Assembly: GCA_000403255.2 (NCBI GenBank)
Contig: KE159593.1
Coordinates: 67,969 to 131,968 of the forward strand
Origin: Lachnospiraceae bacterium 3-1
Lineage (GTDB): Bacteria; Bacillota; Clostridia; Lachnospirales; Lachnospiraceae
Direction: 5' to 3'
Length of the DNA: 64,000 nucleotides
The notes under the pieces are model-generated. The model was not told the DNA's origin. It worked only from the letters and a program-made list of their open reading frames with translations, and did no database searches. The translations under genes were made by a program, and so were the position numbers. Positions 8,499-21,341 of the stretch are shown here, piece after piece. Within the stretch, counting starts at the first letter, position 1; each line of letters opens with the position of its first letter.

Positions 8499-9683
8499 AT
8501 GGCAAAAAATATTTATGGATTACTGAATGAGGTAGAGACTGATTTTAAAGAATATGAAGAAATAGAATTATCCTCCAAGGAAAAAGAAAGACATAAACAA
8601 AGAATATTAATGGAGGTAAAAAGGATGGAAAAAAGAAAAGAGAATAAAAAAAGGAAAGTATGGAAAGCAGCAGCAACGGCAGCGGCAGCCTGTGTTATCG
8701 CAGTAGGAGCTTTTAGCATTGTAAACCCTGTACAGGCAGAAGAATTGTTTGGCAATGTATTTGGCAAACTGATAGAAAATGCCCAGGGGGATAAATATGA
8801 ACAGGAAGATACCGAAAGATACAAAAAAATCGGAGAGAATGCAGTTGCGATTCAGGAAGAAGTAGATAAACGCCAGGAAGAAGGATATATATTGACAGCA
8901 GAGAATGATGGCGTTTCCATTTCTGTATCTGATGTTTACTGTGATGGATATGTTCTATATTATACCACCACTCTTAAAACTGACCGTGAAGATTTAGCGA
9001 ATGCAGATGGAATCATCCTAGAGAAAAAAACTGGGGAGCCTTATAACATCAAAGTGAATGGAACGGATATTGTAGACGTGATTCGGCCTTTTGAAAGGTC
9101 AAAGGATGGAACCTTTGTAGCCGTTCATCAGATGGATTTGATGAGTCCCCATTCCGTGGATTTGTCCAAGGGAACGGAAGAACCAGTGGATTTGGGAATT
9201 GGTGAAAATGATACGGTAGTGGTAGACTGGACAGTGCATGAACTAATCGGACAGCTTTGGGATAGCTGGGATGCTCAGGGAGAATATGAGAGCACAGGAG
9301 ATATCACAGGCGAATGGCATCTCCGGTTTCCGGTAACTGTTGACACATCCAAGAACCAAGCCTTTGATATCAATCAAGAGGAAAATGGTATCTTAGTGAA
9401 ACGTGGTGTGAAGACGAAGGCCGGACTTGTTCTTGAAGTGGAATTGCCAGATTTTAGGAACGAGCCATATAATGATAAATATAATGATCCAGAGATAGGG
9501 ATTAAGGATAGTGAGGGAAATTATCTCCAGTGGCTGAATCAGCAAGCAGATCTTCGAGAAGATGGGACATGTACCACTCAGATTATGGTGTTGTATGACG
9601 GGCAGAAGGATTTATCTTTCCATGTGTCTACGAGAGATAAATATCAGAATGAAATTGCAGACATTGGTTTTCAGGTGCCATAA
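8499..9683 (+). CDS. DUF4179-type membrane anti-sigma factor
   Basis: I chose ATG 8499, 8 nt after GGAAAGAGG; a GTG at 8490 would overlap the sigma gene. The 394-residue product has a cytoplasmic, charged N-terminus (about 55 residues), one transmembrane helix (A-A-A-T-A-A-A-A-C-V-I-A-V-G-A), and a long extracellular beta-rich domain with V-S-V-S-D-V-Y-C-D-G-Y-V-L-Y-Y-T. This is the DUF4179 arrangement found next to ECF sigma genes in clostridia. The N-terminal part presumably holds the sigma factor inactive at the membrane until an outside signal is sensed. The signal is unknown. Confidence 0.8.
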   Translation: MAKNIYGLLNEVETDFKEYEEIELSSKEKERHKQRILMEVKRMEKRKENKKRKVWKAAATAAAACVIAVGAFSIVNPVQAEELFGNVFGKLIENAQGDKYEQEDTERYKKIGENAVAIQEEVDKRQEEGYILTAENDGVSISVSDVYCDGYVLYYTTTLKTDREDLANADGIILEKKTGEPYNIKVNGTDIVDVIRPFERSKDGTFVAVHQMDLMSPHSVDLSKGTEEPVDLGIGENDTVVVDWTVHELIGQLWDSWDAQGEYESTGDITGEWHLRFPVTVDTSKNQAFDINQEENGILVKRGVKTKAGLVLEVELPDFRNEPYNDKYNDPEIGIKDSEGNYLQWLNQQADLREDGTCTTQIMVLYDGQKDLSFHVSTRDKYQNEIADIGFQVP

Positions 9684-9742
9684 CAAAGAAAACTGCTGCC
9701 AGGAGGGGTCTAAAAGGCTGATTTTTAAATAGCACAGAGTAC

Positions 9743-9790
9743 GGAGCTGTTACAAAATCAAAGAGTTTTGATTTTGTAACAGCTCCTTTT
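9743..9790 (+). terminator. Terminator after sigma/anti-sigma pair
   Basis: A perfect 20-bp stem pairs 9743-9762 with 9767-9786 around a GAGT loop and is followed by TTTT. The right arm (TTTGATTTTGTAACAGCTCC) recurs with two changes at 17812-17831 in the rpoC-rpsL spacer, so this is also a dispersed hairpin family. Confidence 0.9.
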
Positions 9791-9923
9791 ATGCACGGGT
9801 AACAGTTCAGCCCTTTCAGCTCTAAAATAGAGCTTTATTCCAAGGATTTTTATTCTTGCATCGAAGAATCCTTTGAAGAAAGCAATGTAGAAAGCTGAAA
9901 GGGCTGAACTGTTACATGCACGG
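9791..9923. mobile_element. MITE-like inverted-repeat insertion with 8-bp duplication
   Basis: Perfect 23-bp terminal inverted repeats (9799-9821 and 9893-9915, starting GTAACAGTTCAGCCC) enclose a 71-bp interior. The interior itself folds into AGCTCTA/TAGAGCT and AAGGATT/AATCCTT hairpins. The 117-bp unit is flanked on both sides by the identical octamer ATGCACGG (9791-9798 and 9916-9923), as expected of a transposition target duplication. It encodes nothing and would need a transposase supplied from elsewhere. Confidence 0.65.
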
Positions 9924-9944
9924 TAACTTTTCCCAAAAAAATCC

Positions 9945-9974
9945 TTGACATAAAATTACTGGTTGTGCTATCAT
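9945..9974 (+). promoter_or_regulatory. Promoter for rpoB-rpoC
   Basis: TTGACA (9945-9950) and TATCAT (9969-9974) lie 18 bp apart, about 120 bp before the rpoB ATG and immediately after the MITE-like insertion. Confidence 0.75.
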
Positions 9975-10092
9975 ATAGGGTGCACTATTGTGATAAAGTG
10001 TGCTTATTATAATTAATCATAGATAAACATTAGCAAGCGTACTTTATAAATTATGGATTGTTGTAAATTAGAAAACGAGAGGTGAAACGTCA

Positions 10093-13000
10093 ATGGAGAA
10101 AAACAGAATACGTCCGATTAAAGCAGGAAAAAGCGTTCGTATGAGTTACTCGCGACAAAAGGAAGTATTAGAAATGCCGAACCTGATTGAGGTTCAGAAG
10201 AATTCTTACAACTGGTTCATCAATGAGGGGTTGAAAGAAGTATTTGCTGATATCTCTCCCATCGCAGATTATAGCGGGCAGTTAAGTTTGGAATTCGTTG
10301 ATTTTACATTATGCGAAAAAGATGTGAAATATTCAATTGAAGAATGTAAAGAACGAGATGCAACCTACGCCGCTCCTTTAAAGGTCAGAGTTAGATTCTA
10401 CAACAAAGAGGCAGTTGAAGAAGTCAAAGATTATGAAATCTTCATGGGCGATTTACCACTTATGACAGAGACAGGAACTTTCGTAATCAACGGCGCAGAG
10501 CGTGTAATTGTCAGTCAGTTGGTGCGTTCTCCTGGCATATATTATGGAATTGCACACGATAAAGTGGGTAAAACATTATATTCCTGCACTGTAATCCCCA
10601 ATCGTGGTGCATGGTTGGAATATGAAACAGATTCCAATGATGTTTTCTATGTACGTGTGGACAGAACCAGGAAGGTTCCGGTTACAGTTTTGATCCGTGC
10701 TTTGGGTATTGGTACGAATCAGGAGATTATCGATCTGTTTGGTGAGGAGCCAAAGATTATCGCCAGCTTTGGAAAAGATGTTGCAACCAATTATCAGGAA
10801 GGATTATTGGAATTATATAAGAAGATCCGTCCAGGGGAGCCTCTCACGGTAGAAAGCGCGGAGAGCTTGATTAATGCAATGTTTTTTGATCCAAGGCGTT
10901 ATGATCTTGCAAAGGTAGGAAGATATAAATTTAATAAAAAGCTTTCTCTTAGGAACCGAATTCACGGACAGGTTCTTGCGGAAGATGTGGTAGATATTTC
11001 TACTGGAGAGATTATCGCAGAGCAGGGAACTACGGTTACCCGGGAGCTGGCAGATAATATTCAGAATGCGGCAGTTCCCTTTGTGTGGATTCAAGGGGAA
11101 GAGCGCAATATTAAAGTGTTGTCCAATTTGATGGTAGATGTTACCAATTATGTGGATATTGACAGTGAAGAGGCTAGGAAGCTGGGGATTACAGAACAGG
11201 TATATTATCCGGTTCTGGAAACAATTCTTGAGGAAAATGACACTTTGGATGATATCAAGAATGCATTGCACCGAGATGCGGCAGACCTGATTCCAAAGCA
11301 TATTACCAGGGAAGACATTCTGGCTTCTATTAATTATAACATGCATTTAGAATATGGTCTTGGAAATAGTGATGATATTGACCATTTAGGAAACCGCCGT
11401 ATTCGTGCAGTAGGTGAATTATTGCAGAATCAGTACCGTATCGGTCTTTCCAGAATGGAGCGTGTGGTACGTGAGCGCATGACTACCCAGGATTTAGAAG
11501 GAATTTCGCCCCAGAGCTTAATTAATATTAAGCCGGTTACTGCAGCAGTGAAAGAATTTTTCGGTTCTTCCCAGTTGTCTCAGTTTATGGATCAGAACAA
11601 TCCTTTGGGTGAATTGACGCATAAGAGGCGTTTGTCTGCATTGGGACCAGGAGGTCTGTCCAGAGACCGTGCCGGGTTCGAGGTGCGTGACGTACACTAT
11701 TCCCATTATGGAAGAATGTGTCCCATTGAGACGCCTGAAGGACCTAACATCGGTTTGATTAACTCTCTTGCAACTTATGCAAGAATCAATGATTATGGCT
11801 TTGTAGAAGCGCCTTACCGTAAAATAGATAAGTCTGATCCCAAGAATCCACGGGTTACAGACGAGGTTGTCTATATGACAGCAGATGAAGAAGATAATTA
11901 CCATGTAGCTCAGGCAAACGAGGCATTGGATGCGGAAGGTCATTTTGTAAGGAATTCCGTATCTGGTCGTTATCGGGAAGAGACCCAGGAATATGAAAAG
12001 ACCATGTTTGATTACATGGACGTTTCTCCCAAAATGGTATTTTCTGTGGCAACTGCATTGATTCCTTTCCTGGAGAATGACGATGCCAACCGTGCGCTGA
12101 TGGGTTCCAACATGCAGCGTCAGGCAGTTCCGCTTTTGACGACAGAAGCGCCAGCAGTAGGAACTGGAATGGAGACAAAGGCGGCTGTGGACTCCGGCGT
12201 CTGTGTCGTTGCAAAACATGCAGGTGTAGTGGAGCGTTCCATCTCCAATGAGATTACGATTCGTACCGAAGAAGGGAAACGGGAAGTGTATAAGCTGACC
12301 AAGTTTTCCCGAAGCAACCAATCCAACTGCTATAATCAAAGACCCATTGTGTTAAAAGGAGATAAGGTAGAGGCAGGACAGGTAATTGCAGACGGTCCGT
12401 CTACCTCCAATGGAGAGCTTGCACTGGGTAAGAACCCGTTAATTGGATTTATGACCTGGGAAGGTTATAATTACGAGGATGCAGTATTATTAAGTGAAAG
12501 ACTGGTTCAGGAGGATGTTTATACTTCTGTGCACATTGAAGAATATGAAGCAGAGGCCCGTGATACCAAGCTAGGGCCGGAAGAGATTACCAGAGACGTT
12601 CCCGGTGTCGGTGACGATGCACTGAAGGATTTGGATGAAAGAGGAATCATCCGTATTGGAGCAGAGGTTCGTGCCGGAGATATTTTGGTAGGTAAGGTAA
12701 CTCCTAAGGGAGAGACAGAGCTGACCGCAGAGGAACGCCTGTTGCGTGCGATTTTTGGTGAAAAAGCAAGAGAGGTTCGAGACACTTCTCTGAAAGTACC
12801 TCATGGAGAATATGGAATTGTTGTGGATGCCAAGGTATTTACCAGGGAGAACGGAGACGAATTGTCTCCAGGCGTAAACCAGGCAGTACGTATTTACATT
12901 GCTCAGAAACGTAAGATTTCCGTGGGGGATAAGATGGCTGGACGTCATGGAAATAAGGGTGTGGTTTCCCGTGTGCTTCCGGTGGAGGATATGCCGTTCT

Positions 13001-13962
13001 TGCCAAATGGCCGGCCGTTGGATATTGTGCTGAATCCTCTTGGTGTGCCTTCTCGTATGAATATCGGGCAGGTGTTGGAGATTCATTTAAGCCTTGCGGC
13101 AAAGGCCCTTGGATTTAACATTGCAACTCCGGTCTTTGATGGTGCGCGAGAAGATGACATTATGGATACCCTGGATTTGGCAAATGATTATGTAAATCTT
13201 TCCTGGGAAGAGTTTGAAGCAAAACACAAGGAAGCGTTACTTCCAGAAGTAATGGACTATTTGTATGAAAACCGTGATCACAGGGAAGTATGGAAAGGTG
13301 TGCCCCTTTCCCGTGATGGTAAGGTAAGACTTCGTGATGGAAGAACGGGAGAATATTTTGACAGTCCAGTTACCATTGGGCATATGCATTACCTGAAGCT
13401 TCACCATTTGGTGGATGATAAGATTCATGCACGTTCCACGGGTCCGTATTCTTTGGTGACTCAGCAGCCTTTGGGTGGTAAAGCCCAGTTTGGTGGACAG
13501 CGTTTTGGCGAGATGGAAGTTTGGGCGTTGGAAGCATATGGCGCGTCCTATACTTTGCAGGAGATTCTTACTGTGAAATCTGATGATGTCATCGGACGTG
13601 TGAAGACTTACGAGGCGATAATTAAGGGTGACAATATTCCTGAACCGGGAATTCCTGAATCCTTTAAGGTACTATTGAAAGAATTACAGTCTTTGGGACT
13701 GGATGTAAAGGTTTTGGATGAGAATAGAGAAGAAGTGGAACTGATGGAAACCAGTGAATATGGTAACACAGACCTGAATTCTATTATTGCTGGCGATCGC
13801 AATTTTGCATTTGAAGAGGAAGAATCCTTCGGGTCAATGGGCTTTAGCAAGCAGGAATTCAGTGAAGAGGACGAAGAACTGGTGGATATTGAGGAAGAAG
13901 AGGAAGAAGCATTAGAATTAGAGGACGATTTCGCTGACTTTGACAGTGTTCTGGATGAATAG
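10093..13962 (+). CDS. rpoB: DNA-directed RNA polymerase subunit beta
   Basis: This 1289-residue beta subunit starts at ATG 10093. The rifampicin region (near residue 487) reads [16 protein letters not shown] then [11 protein letters not shown], so the usual resistance positions Asp, His and Ser are wild type. The catalytic-core segment [10 protein letters not shown] lies near residue 946. The C-terminus ends in a strongly acidic tail of about 45 residues ([13 protein letters not shown]), longer than in Bacillus. It is followed by rpoC after 38 bp. Confidence 0.98.
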   Translation: MEKNRIRPIKAGKSVRMSYSRQKEVLEMPNLIEVQKNSYNWFINEGLKEVFADISPIADYSGQLSLEFVDFTLCEKDVKYSIEECKERDATYAAPLKVRVRFYNKEAVEEVKDYEIFMGDLPLMTETGTFVINGAERVIVSQLVRSPGIYYGIAHDKVGKTLYSCTVIPNRGAWLEYETDSNDVFYVRVDRTRKVPVTVLIRALGIGTNQEIIDLFGEEPKIIASFGKDVATNYQEGLLELYKKIRPGEPLTVESAESLINAMFFDPRRYDLAKVGRYKFNKKLSLRNRIHGQVLAEDVVDISTGEIIAEQGTTVTRELADNIQNAAVPFVWIQGEERNIKVLSNLMVDVTNYVDIDSEEARKLGITEQVYYPVLETILEENDTLDDIKNALHRDAADLIPKHITREDILASINYNMHLEYGLGNSDDIDHLGNRRIRAVGELLQNQYRIGLSRMERVVRERMTTQDLEGISPQSLINIKPVTAAVKEFFGSSQLSQFMDQNNPLGELTHKRRLSALGPGGLSRDRAGFEVRDVHYSHYGRMCPIETPEGPNIGLINSLATYARINDYGFVEAPYRKIDKSDPKNPRVTDEVVYMTADEEDNYHVAQANEALDAEGHFVRNSVSGRYREETQEYEKTMFDYMDVSPKMVFSVATALIPFLENDDANRALMGSNMQRQAVPLLTTEAPAVGTGMETKAAVDSGVCVVAKHAGVVERSISNEITIRTEEGKREVYKLTKFSRSNQSNCYNQRPIVLKGDKVEAGQVIADGPSTSNGELALGKNPLIGFMTWEGYNYEDAVLLSERLVQEDVYTSVHIEEYEAEARDTKLGPEEITRDVPGVGDDALKDLDERGIIRIGAEVRAGDILVGKVTPKGETELTAEERLLRAIFGEKAREVRDTSLKVPHGEYGIVVDAKVFTRENGDELSPGVNQAVRIYIAQKRKISVGDKMAGRHGNKGVVSRVLPVEDMPFLPNGRPLDIVLNPLGVPSRMNIGQVLEIHLSLAAKALGFNIATPVFDGAREDDIMDTLDLANDYVNLSWEEFEAKHKEALLPEVMDYLYENRDHREVWKGVPLSRDGKVRLRDGRTGEYFDSPVTIGHMHYLKLHHLVDDKIHARSTGPYSLVTQQPLGGKAQFGGQRFGEMEVWALEAYGASYTLQEILTVKSDDVIGRVKTYEAIIKGDNIPEPGIPESFKVLLKELQSLGLDVKVLDENREEVELMETSEYGNTDLNSIIAGDRNFAFEEEESFGSMGFSKQEFSEEDEELVDIEEEEEEALELEDDFADFDSVLDE

Positions 13963-14000
13963 TCAAATATCCTGTAGGAATAAGGAAGGGAGAGTCACAT

Positions 14001-17000
14001 ATGCCAGAAGCAACGAATAAAGAAAAATACCAGCCAATTACCTTTGATGCGATTAAAATTGGACTGGCATCACCTGAAAAAATAAGAGAATGGTCCCGGG
14101 GAGAAGTAAAGAAACCGGAAACCATTAACTATAGAACCCTGAAACCGGAAAAGGACGGCCTGTTCTGCGAAAAGATTTTCGGACCGAGCAAAGACTGGGA
14201 ATGTCATTGCGGAAAGTATAAGAAAATCCGTTACAAAGGTGTTGTCTGTGACCGATGCGGTGTAGAAATTACCAAGGCAAGCGTTCGTAGGGAACGTATG
14301 GGGCATATTGAGCTTGCTGCCCCTGTTTCCCATATCTGGTATTTTAAGGGAATTCCCAGCAGAATGGGATTGATTTTGGATTTGTCCCCCAGAACTCTGG
14401 AGAAAGTGTTGTACTTTGCTTCTTATATTGTATTGGATAAGGGAACTAGTGAATTACAGTACAAGCAAGTATTATCAGAAGCAGAGTATCAGGAAGCAAG
14501 AGAAAAATATGGCAGCGATTTTCGGGTAGGTATGGGTGCAGAGTCTATCAAAGAGCTGTTAGAGGCCATTGATTTGGAAAAGGATGCTGTGGAATTAAAA
14601 ACTGCCTTAAAGGATGCAACTGGCCAGAAGCGTGCTAGAATTATCAAACGTCTTGAGGTTGTGGAAGCATTCCGCGGTTCTGGAAACAGGCCAGAGTGGA
14701 TGATTATGGATGTAATTCCTGTTATCCCTCCAGATTTGCGGCCAATGGTACAGCTGGACGGTGGCCGGTTTGCAACCTCTGATTTGAATGATTTGTACCG
14801 TCGGATTATCAACCGAAATAACCGTTTGCGGAGACTGCTGGAGCTTGGGGCGCCAGATATTATTGTAAGAAATGAGAAGCGTATGCTGCAGGAAGCAGTG
14901 GATGCGTTGATTGATAATGGCAGAAGAGGTCGGCCAGTGACTGGTCCTGGAAACCGTGCCTTAAAGTCTCTGTCTGATATGTTAAAGGGTAAATCCGGGC
15001 GTTTCCGTCAGAACCTTTTAGGAAAACGTGTGGACTACTCTGGACGGTCTGTTATTGTGGTAGGGCCCGAGCTTAAGATTTATCAGTGTGGCTTGCCGAA
15101 AGAAATGGCAATTGAGCTGTTTAAGCCTTTTGTTATGAAGGAATTGGTATGTAACGGGACAGCCCATAATATTAAGAGTGCCAAAAAGATGGTAGAACGC
15201 CTTCAGTCAGAAGTTTGGGATGTTCTGGAAGAGGTTATCAAAGAACATCCAGTTATGTTAAACCGTGCGCCTACCCTTCATAGATTAGGAATTCAGGCGT
15301 TTGAGCCGATTCTGGTGGAAGGTAAAGCAATTAAGCTGCATCCACTGGTATGTACAGCATTTAATGCAGACTTTGACGGAGATCAGATGGCAGTTCATCT
15401 TCCATTATCTGTGGAAGCCCAGTCTGAATGCAGATTTTTATTATTGTCACCCAATAATCTGTTAAAACCTTCCGATGGAGGTCCGGTAGCAGTTCCTTCT
15501 CAGGATATGGTGCTTGGTATCTATTATCTGACCCAGGAAAGGCCAGGGGCTTTGGGAGAAGGAAAATTCTTTAAAAATGTGAATGAAGCAATTCTTGCTT
15601 ATGAGAATGACGCATTAACACTGCATTCCAGAATTAAAGTTCGCATTACCAAGACAATGCCAAGCGGAGAGCAGATAAGCGGAAATGTGGAATCCACACT
15701 GGGACGTTTCATTTTTAATGAAATATTACCTCAGGATTTGGGATTTGTGGACAGAACCAATTCAGAAGATGCTTTGAAATTGGAAATTGATTTCCATGTA
15801 GGTAAAAAAGGGTTAAAGCAGATTTTGGAGAAGGTGATCAATATCCATGGAGCTACCGTAACAGCAGAGGTATTGGATGATATTAAATCTATGGGATACA
15901 AGTATTCCACCAGAGCAGCTATGACGGTATCTATTTCTGATATGACTGTGCCGGAAAAGAAGCCTGCGCTGATAAAAAATGCTCAGGATACCGTGGATAA
16001 AATTACCAGGAACTACAAACGTGGTTTGATTACAGAAGAAGAAAGATATAAAGAAGTTGTAGAGACCTGGAAAGAAACAGATGATATTTTAACCAAAGAG
16101 CTGTTAGGTGGTTTGGATAAATATAATAATATTTATATGATGGCAGATTCCGGCGCCCGTGGTTCTGACAAACAGATCAAGCAGCTTGCAGGTATGCGTG
16201 GATTGATGGCAGATACCACTGGACGTACAATCGAATTGCCCATTAAGTCTAATTTCCGTGAAGGATTGGACGTATTGGAATATTTTATGTCTGCTCATGG
16301 AGCGCGGAAGGGACTTTCTGATACTGCTCTTCGTACAGCCGACTCTGGTTATCTGACCAGACGTTTGGTAGACGTATCACAGGAGTTAATTATTCGAGAC
16401 ATTGACTGCTGTGAGGGAAAAGAAGCTCCTGGCATGTATGTAAAGGCTTTTATGGATGGAAAAGAAGAGATAGAAAGTCTGCAGGAGCGCATTACAGGAC
16501 GATTTGCCTGTGAAAATATTTGCGACGCTGAGGGGAATGTATTGGTGAAAGCAAACCATATGATTACGCCCAAGCGTGCAGCCCTCGTTATGAGCAAAGG
16601 AGTAGACGATAAGGGAGAACCTTTGGACAGGGTAAAAATCCGTACGGTCCTTACCTGTCGTTCCCACAATGGAATCTGTGCAAAATGTTATGGAGCGAAT
16701 ATGGCTACTGGTCAGGCAGTACAGGTGGGAGAATCTGTAGGTATTATTGCAGCCCAGTCTATCGGTGAGCCAGGTACACAGCTTACCATGCGTACATTCC
16801 ATACGGGTGGTGTTGCAGGAAACGATATTACGCAAGGTCTTCCTCGTGTGGAGGAGTTGTTTGAGGCACGTAAGCCAAAGGGACTTGCAATTATTACAGA
16901 ATTTGCCGGTATTGCTACGATTAAGGATACAAAGAAAAAGCGTGAGATTATTGTAACAAATGATGAAACTGGGGAAACTAAGGCATACTTGATTCCTTAT

Positions 17001-17681
17001 GGTTCTAGAATAAAGGTTATGGATGGCGCTGTGCTGGAAGCTGGTGATGAGCTGACAGAAGGTAGTGTGAACCCTCATGATATTTTGAGAATTAAAGGGG
17101 TTCGGGCTGTGCAGGATTATATGATTCAGGAAGTGCAGCATGTATACCGTCTGCAAGGTGTGGAAATCAATGATAAGCATATTGAGGTCATTGTACGTCA
17201 GATGTTAAAGAAGATTCGCATTGAGAATAACGGCGATTCAGAGTTCTTGCCAGGAACATTGGTAGATATTCTGGAATATGAGGATACCAATGCAAAGTTG
17301 GAGGAAGAAGGATTAGAACCAGCAGAAGGAAAACAGGTAATGTTGGGAATTACCAAGGCTTCTCTTGCGACCAATTCCTTCCTGTCTGCAGCATCCTTCC
17401 AAGAGACCACCAAGGTGTTGACAGAAGCAGCAATCAAGGGCAAGATTGATCCATTGATTGGTCTGAAAGAAAATGTTATCATTGGTAAATTGATTCCTGC
17501 CGGAACAGGTATGAAGCGTTATCGTGACATTAAACTCTCCACAGATGCAGATGAGAAGGATGATATCTTTTTTGAAGAAGAAATGTTGGATTTTAGTTAC
17601 ATCCCAGAAGAAGATGAGCTAGATCAGGAAGAACTGGAAGAAGAGTTTGAAGCGGAAGAGGTAATGCTGGAAACAGAATAG
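14001..17681 (+). CDS. rpoC: DNA-directed RNA polymerase subunit beta'
   Basis: This 1226-residue beta' subunit has an N-terminal zinc finger (C-H-C-G-K-Y near residue 68, then C-D-R-C-G). The catalytic N-A-D-F-D-G-D-Q-M motif, which holds the active-site magnesium, lies near residue 455. The second zinc site spans [12 protein letters not shown], and the bridge/trigger region includes [10 protein letters not shown]. The last 35 residues form an acidic tail, matching that of RpoB. No L7Ae-like gene separates it from rpsL, unlike in Bacillus. Confidence 0.98.
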   Translation: MPEATNKEKYQPITFDAIKIGLASPEKIREWSRGEVKKPETINYRTLKPEKDGLFCEKIFGPSKDWECHCGKYKKIRYKGVVCDRCGVEITKASVRRERMGHIELAAPVSHIWYFKGIPSRMGLILDLSPRTLEKVLYFASYIVLDKGTSELQYKQVLSEAEYQEAREKYGSDFRVGMGAESIKELLEAIDLEKDAVELKTALKDATGQKRARIIKRLEVVEAFRGSGNRPEWMIMDVIPVIPPDLRPMVQLDGGRFATSDLNDLYRRIINRNNRLRRLLELGAPDIIVRNEKRMLQEAVDALIDNGRRGRPVTGPGNRALKSLSDMLKGKSGRFRQNLLGKRVDYSGRSVIVVGPELKIYQCGLPKEMAIELFKPFVMKELVCNGTAHNIKSAKKMVERLQSEVWDVLEEVIKEHPVMLNRAPTLHRLGIQAFEPILVEGKAIKLHPLVCTAFNADFDGDQMAVHLPLSVEAQSECRFLLLSPNNLLKPSDGGPVAVPSQDMVLGIYYLTQERPGALGEGKFFKNVNEAILAYENDALTLHSRIKVRITKTMPSGEQISGNVESTLGRFIFNEILPQDLGFVDRTNSEDALKLEIDFHVGKKGLKQILEKVINIHGATVTAEVLDDIKSMGYKYSTRAAMTVSISDMTVPEKKPALIKNAQDTVDKITRNYKRGLITEEERYKEVVETWKETDDILTKELLGGLDKYNNIYMMADSGARGSDKQIKQLAGMRGLMADTTGRTIELPIKSNFREGLDVLEYFMSAHGARKGLSDTALRTADSGYLTRRLVDVSQELIIRDIDCCEGKEAPGMYVKAFMDGKEEIESLQERITGRFACENICDAEGNVLVKANHMITPKRAALVMSKGVDDKGEPLDRVKIRTVLTCRSHNGICAKCYGANMATGQAVQVGESVGIIAAQSIGEPGTQLTMRTFHTGGVAGNDITQGLPRVEELFEARKPKGLAIITEFAGIATIKDTKKKREIIVTNDETGETKAYLIPYGSRIKVMDGAVLEAGDELTEGSVNPHDILRIKGVRAVQDYMIQEVQHVYRLQGVEINDKHIEVIVRQMLKKIRIENNGDSEFLPGTLVDILEYEDTNAKLEEEGLEPAEGKQVMLGITKASLATNSFLSAASFQETTKVLTEAAIKGKIDPLIGLKENVIIGKLIPAGTGMKRYRDIKLSTDADEKDDIFFEEEMLDFSYIPEEDELDQEELEEEFEAEEVMLETE

Positions 17682-17735
17682 GATTGTGAAATAAAAATAA
17701 ATATTCCGTGACAATGTTGCGTGTTAGATGAAATT

Positions 17736-17861
17736 GGGTTGTTGCAAAATGCAAGAGTTCTACAACATATCGGTGTAAGAGGAACAATCGTATGCTATAT
17801 GTTATAGAGATTTTGATTTTGTGACAGCCCCATTTTATCTCATAAAGCTGGGATTTTTTTT
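17736..17861 (+). terminator. Terminator region between rpoC and rpsL
   Basis: The roughly 320-bp spacer holds an imperfect long hairpin whose right arm (TTTTGATTTTGTGACAGCCC, 17811-17830) is nearly the same as the terminator arm before rpoB. It is followed by CCCA...TGGGA and eight T residues (17854-17861). The rest of the spacer before the rpsL promoter is AT-rich and shows no gene. Confidence 0.55.
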
Positions 17862-17908
17862 GAGAAGTGAATAATGTTTGAAAATACGGGAAAAATTAGA
17901 AAAAGTCC

Positions 17909-17937
17909 TTGACATGGCGATTTTATCCTTATATAAT
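17909..17937 (+). promoter_or_regulatory. Promoter of the str operon
   Basis: A consensus TTGACA (17909-17914) and TATAAT (17932-17937) lie 17 bp apart, 65 bp before the rpsL ATG. Confidence 0.85.
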
Positions 17938-18002
17938 AACTTTTGCGTGCATATGAATATGCACTTATATTTATTGTGAAAATTCTACAGGAGGTGAAAA
18001 GA

Positions 18003-18425
18003 ATGCCAACATTTAACCAGTTAGTAAGGAAAGGAAGACAGACATCTGAGAAGAAATCTACCGCACCGGCTTTACAGAAAGGATATAACTCCTTGAAAAA
18101 ACGCCCCACGGATGCTTCTTCACCCCAGAAGAGAGGTGTTTGTACTGCAGTGAAGACTGCAACTCCTAAGAAACCTAACTCTGCTCTTCGTAAAATCGCA
18201 AGAGTTCGTCTTTCCAACGGAATTGAAGTGACAAGCTATATTCCAGGAGAAGGCCACAACTTACAGGAACACAGTGTTGTTCTGATTAGAGGTGGAAGAG
18301 TAAAAGACTTGCCTGGTACCAGATACCACATTATCCGTGGAACTTTGGATACCGCAGGTGTTGCAAACAGACGCCAGGCACGTTCCAAATATGGTGCAAA
18401 AAGGCCAAAAGAGGCTAAGAAATAA
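18003..18425 (+). CDS. rpsL: Small ribosomal subunit protein uS12
   Basis: ATG 18003 follows AGGAGGTG, giving the canonical start [12 protein letters not shown] and a 140-residue protein. The decoding-site loops [11 protein letters not shown] and [11 protein letters not shown] are wild type, so no streptomycin-resistance substitution is seen. An in-frame upstream extension to 17943 overlaps the promoter region and is rejected. It is the first gene of rpsL-rpsG-fusA-tuf. Confidence 0.97.
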   Translation: MPTFNQLVRKGRQTSEKKSTAPALQKGYNSLKKRPTDASSPQKRGVCTAVKTATPKKPNSALRKIARVRLSNGIEVTSYIPGEGHNLQEHSVVLIRGGRVKDLPGTRYHIIRGTLDTAGVANRRQARSKYGAKRPKEAKK

Positions 18426-18494
18426 TTTAGCAGACAATAGTATCACGGGATGGTTAGTGTTGGAAATCGCGTAAGCGTACATTCTTTTTGGTAA

Positions 18495-19076
<582 letters not shown>

Positions 19077-19108
19077 TCTTTTGTTGAGAAATTTAGGAGG
19101 AAAAAATC

Positions 19109-21223
19109 TTGGCTGGAAGAGAATATCCATTAGAGAGAACCAGAAACATTGGTATTATGGCTCATATTGACGCTGGTAAAACTACCACAACAGAGCGTAT
19201 TCTTTATTATACTGGTGTTAACTATAAGATTGGTGATACTCATGAAGGCACTGCGACCATGGACTGGATGGAGCAGGAACAGGAAAGAGGTATTACCATT
19301 ACTTCAGCCGCTACAACATGTCATTGGACATTACAGGAAAATTGTAAGCCAAAAGAAGGTGCGTTAGAGCATCGTATCAATATTATTGATACTCCGGGGC
19401 ACGTTGACTTTACTGTTGAAGTGGAACGTTCACTCCGTGTATTGGATGGCGCTGTAGGCGTTTTCTGTGCAAAGGGTGGAGTAGAGCCTCAGTCTGAAAA
19501 CGTATGGCGTCAGGCAGATACCTATAACGTACCAAGAATAGCATTTATCAATAAAATGGACATTCTAGGGGCTGATTTTTACGGAGCGGTGGAACAGATT
19601 AAGACCCGTTTAGGGAAAAATGCAATTGTTCTCCAGTTACCGATTGGTAAGGAAGATGATTTCAAGGGAATCATTGACTTATTTGAGATGAAAGCTTATA
19701 TCTACAATGACGATAAGGGTGATGATATTTCAGTTGTTGATATTCCAGATGATATGAAGGATGATGCAGAACTGTATCACACAGAGCTTGTAGAAAAAGT
19801 ATGCGAATTGGATGATGATTTGATGATGGAGTACCTGGAAGGGGAAGAGCCATCTGTGGAAGCAATGAAAGCGGCTTTAAGAAAAGGAACTTGCGAGTGT
19901 TTAGCTGTTCCTGTATGCTGTGGTACTGCTTACCGGAACAAGGGTGTTCAGAAATTGCTGGATGCAGTGATTGAATATATGCCGTCTCCTGTAGATATCC
20001 CTGCAATTAAGGGAACAGATATGGATGGCAATGAAGTGGAAAGACATTCTTCTGATGAAGAACCCTTCTCAGCGCTGGCATTTAAGATTATGACAGACCC
20101 ATTCGTAGGAAAACTTGCATTTTTCCGTGTGTATTCCGGTACAATGAACTCTGGTTCCTATGTATTGAATGCTACCAAAGATAAAAAAGAGCGTGTGGGA
20201 CGTATTCTCCAGATGCATGCCAACAAGAGAGCAGAGTTAGACAAAGTTTACTCTGGTGATATTGCGGCAGCAGTAGGATTTAAGTTTACTGCAACAGGAG
20301 ATACCATTTGTGATGACCAGCATCCGGTAATTTTGGAGTCTATGGAATTCCCAGAGCCTGTAATTGAGCTGGCAATTGAGCCGAAGACAAAGGCAGGACA
20401 GGGTAAAATGGGTGAAGCTCTTGCAAAACTTGCAGAAGAAGATCCAACATTCCGTGCGCACACCAATGCAGAGACCGGACAGACGATTATTGCAGGTATG
20501 GGAGAGCTCCATTTGGAAATTATTGTTGACCGTTTGCTTCGTGAATTCAAAGTAGAGGCAAATGTAGGCGCTCCGCAGGTTGCTTACAAAGAGACATTTA
20601 CCAAGCCGATTGAGCAGGAATACAAATATGCAAAACAGTCTGGTGGACGTGGACAGTATGGACATTGTAAAGTCAGATTTGAGCCGATGGATGCCAATGG
20701 AGAAGAATTATTCAAGTTTGATTCTGAGGTTGTCGGCGGTGCAATTCCAAAAGAATATATTCCAGCAGTTGGTGAGGGTATTGAGGAAGCTACCAAAGCA
20801 GGTATCTTGGCAGGATTCCCGGTTGTAGGTGTCCATGCTACAGTATATGATGGTTCTTACCATGAAGTTGACTCTTCAGAAATGGCATTCCATATTGCTG
20901 GTTCCATGGCTTTTAAAGAAGCTATGAAGAAGGCAACACCAGTGTTGTTAGAGCCAATTATGAAAGTGGAAGTAACTATGCCAGAAGAATATATGGGTGA
21001 TGTGATCGGTGACATCAACTCCCGTCGTGGACGTATTGAAGGTATGGATGATCTGGGCGGCGGTAAGATCGTACGTGCGTTTGTACCTCTTGCTGAAATG
21101 TTTGGATATTCTACAGATTTGCGTTCTAGAACACAGGGACGTGGAAACTACTCTATGTTCTTTGAAAAATATGAACAGGTACCGAAGAATGTTCAGGAAA
21201 AAGTTATTACTACGAAAGGATAG
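19109..21223 (+). CDS. fusA: Translation elongation factor G
   Basis: This 704-residue GTPase starts at TTG 19109, placed 8 nt after AGGAGG; no better ATG exists near the conserved N-terminus ([14 protein letters not shown]). GTP-binding motifs are [18 protein letters not shown] and N-K-M-D. EF-G drives translocation of tRNA and mRNA and ribosome recycling. It is the third gene of the str operon, and tuf has its own promoter in the spacer after it. Confidence 0.98.
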   Translation: MAGREYPLERTRNIGIMAHIDAGKTTTTERILYYTGVNYKIGDTHEGTATMDWMEQEQERGITITSAATTCHWTLQENCKPKEGALEHRINIIDTPGHVDFTVEVERSLRVLDGAVGVFCAKGGVEPQSENVWRQADTYNVPRIAFINKMDILGADFYGAVEQIKTRLGKNAIVLQLPIGKEDDFKGIIDLFEMKAYIYNDDKGDDISVVDIPDDMKDDAELYHTELVEKVCELDDDLMMEYLEGEEPSVEAMKAALRKGTCECLAVPVCCGTAYRNKGVQKLLDAVIEYMPSPVDIPAIKGTDMDGNEVERHSSDEEPFSALAFKIMTDPFVGKLAFFRVYSGTMNSGSYVLNATKDKKERVGRILQMHANKRAELDKVYSGDIAAAVGFKFTATGDTICDDQHPVILESMEFPEPVIELAIEPKTKAGQGKMGEALAKLAEEDPTFRAHTNAETGQTIIAGMGELHLEIIVDRLLREFKVEANVGAPQVAYKETFTKPIEQEYKYAKQSGGRGQYGHCKVRFEPMDANGEELFKFDSEVVGGAIPKEYIPAVGEGIEEATKAGILAGFPVVGVHATVYDGSYHEVDSSEMAFHIAGSMAFKEAMKKATPVLLEPIMKVEVTMPEEYMGDVIGDINSRRGRIEGMDDLGGGKIVRAFVPLAEMFGYSTDLRSRTQGRGNYSMFFEKYEQVPKNVQEKVITTKG

Positions 21224-21240
21224 GAAAGTGCAGAAAACAC

Positions 21241-21269
21241 TTGAAAATCCAGTAATTATCGAATATAAT
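21241..21269 (+). promoter_or_regulatory. Internal promoter for tuf
   Basis: TTGAAA (21241-21246) and TATAAT (21264-21269) are spaced 17 bp, in the fusA-tuf gap, allowing extra EF-Tu expression. Confidence 0.75.
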
Positions 21270-21341
21270 CATAAATAGCTGATTAAAATTTGTATTCAAT
21301 GAGACAGCCCAAGGGCAGAAAATTAAGGAGGACGTTATAAA

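Noticed and set aside
11554-11650. Possible rifampicin-resistance change (Gly in N-P-L-G-E where E. coli has Ser)
   Set aside because: This position varies among Firmicutes, and the key Asp, His and Ser residues are unchanged.
11518-12339. Long minus-strand ORF (273 codons) inside rpoB
   Set aside because: It is antisense to a fully conserved gene, has no ribosome binding site and no protein-like motif.
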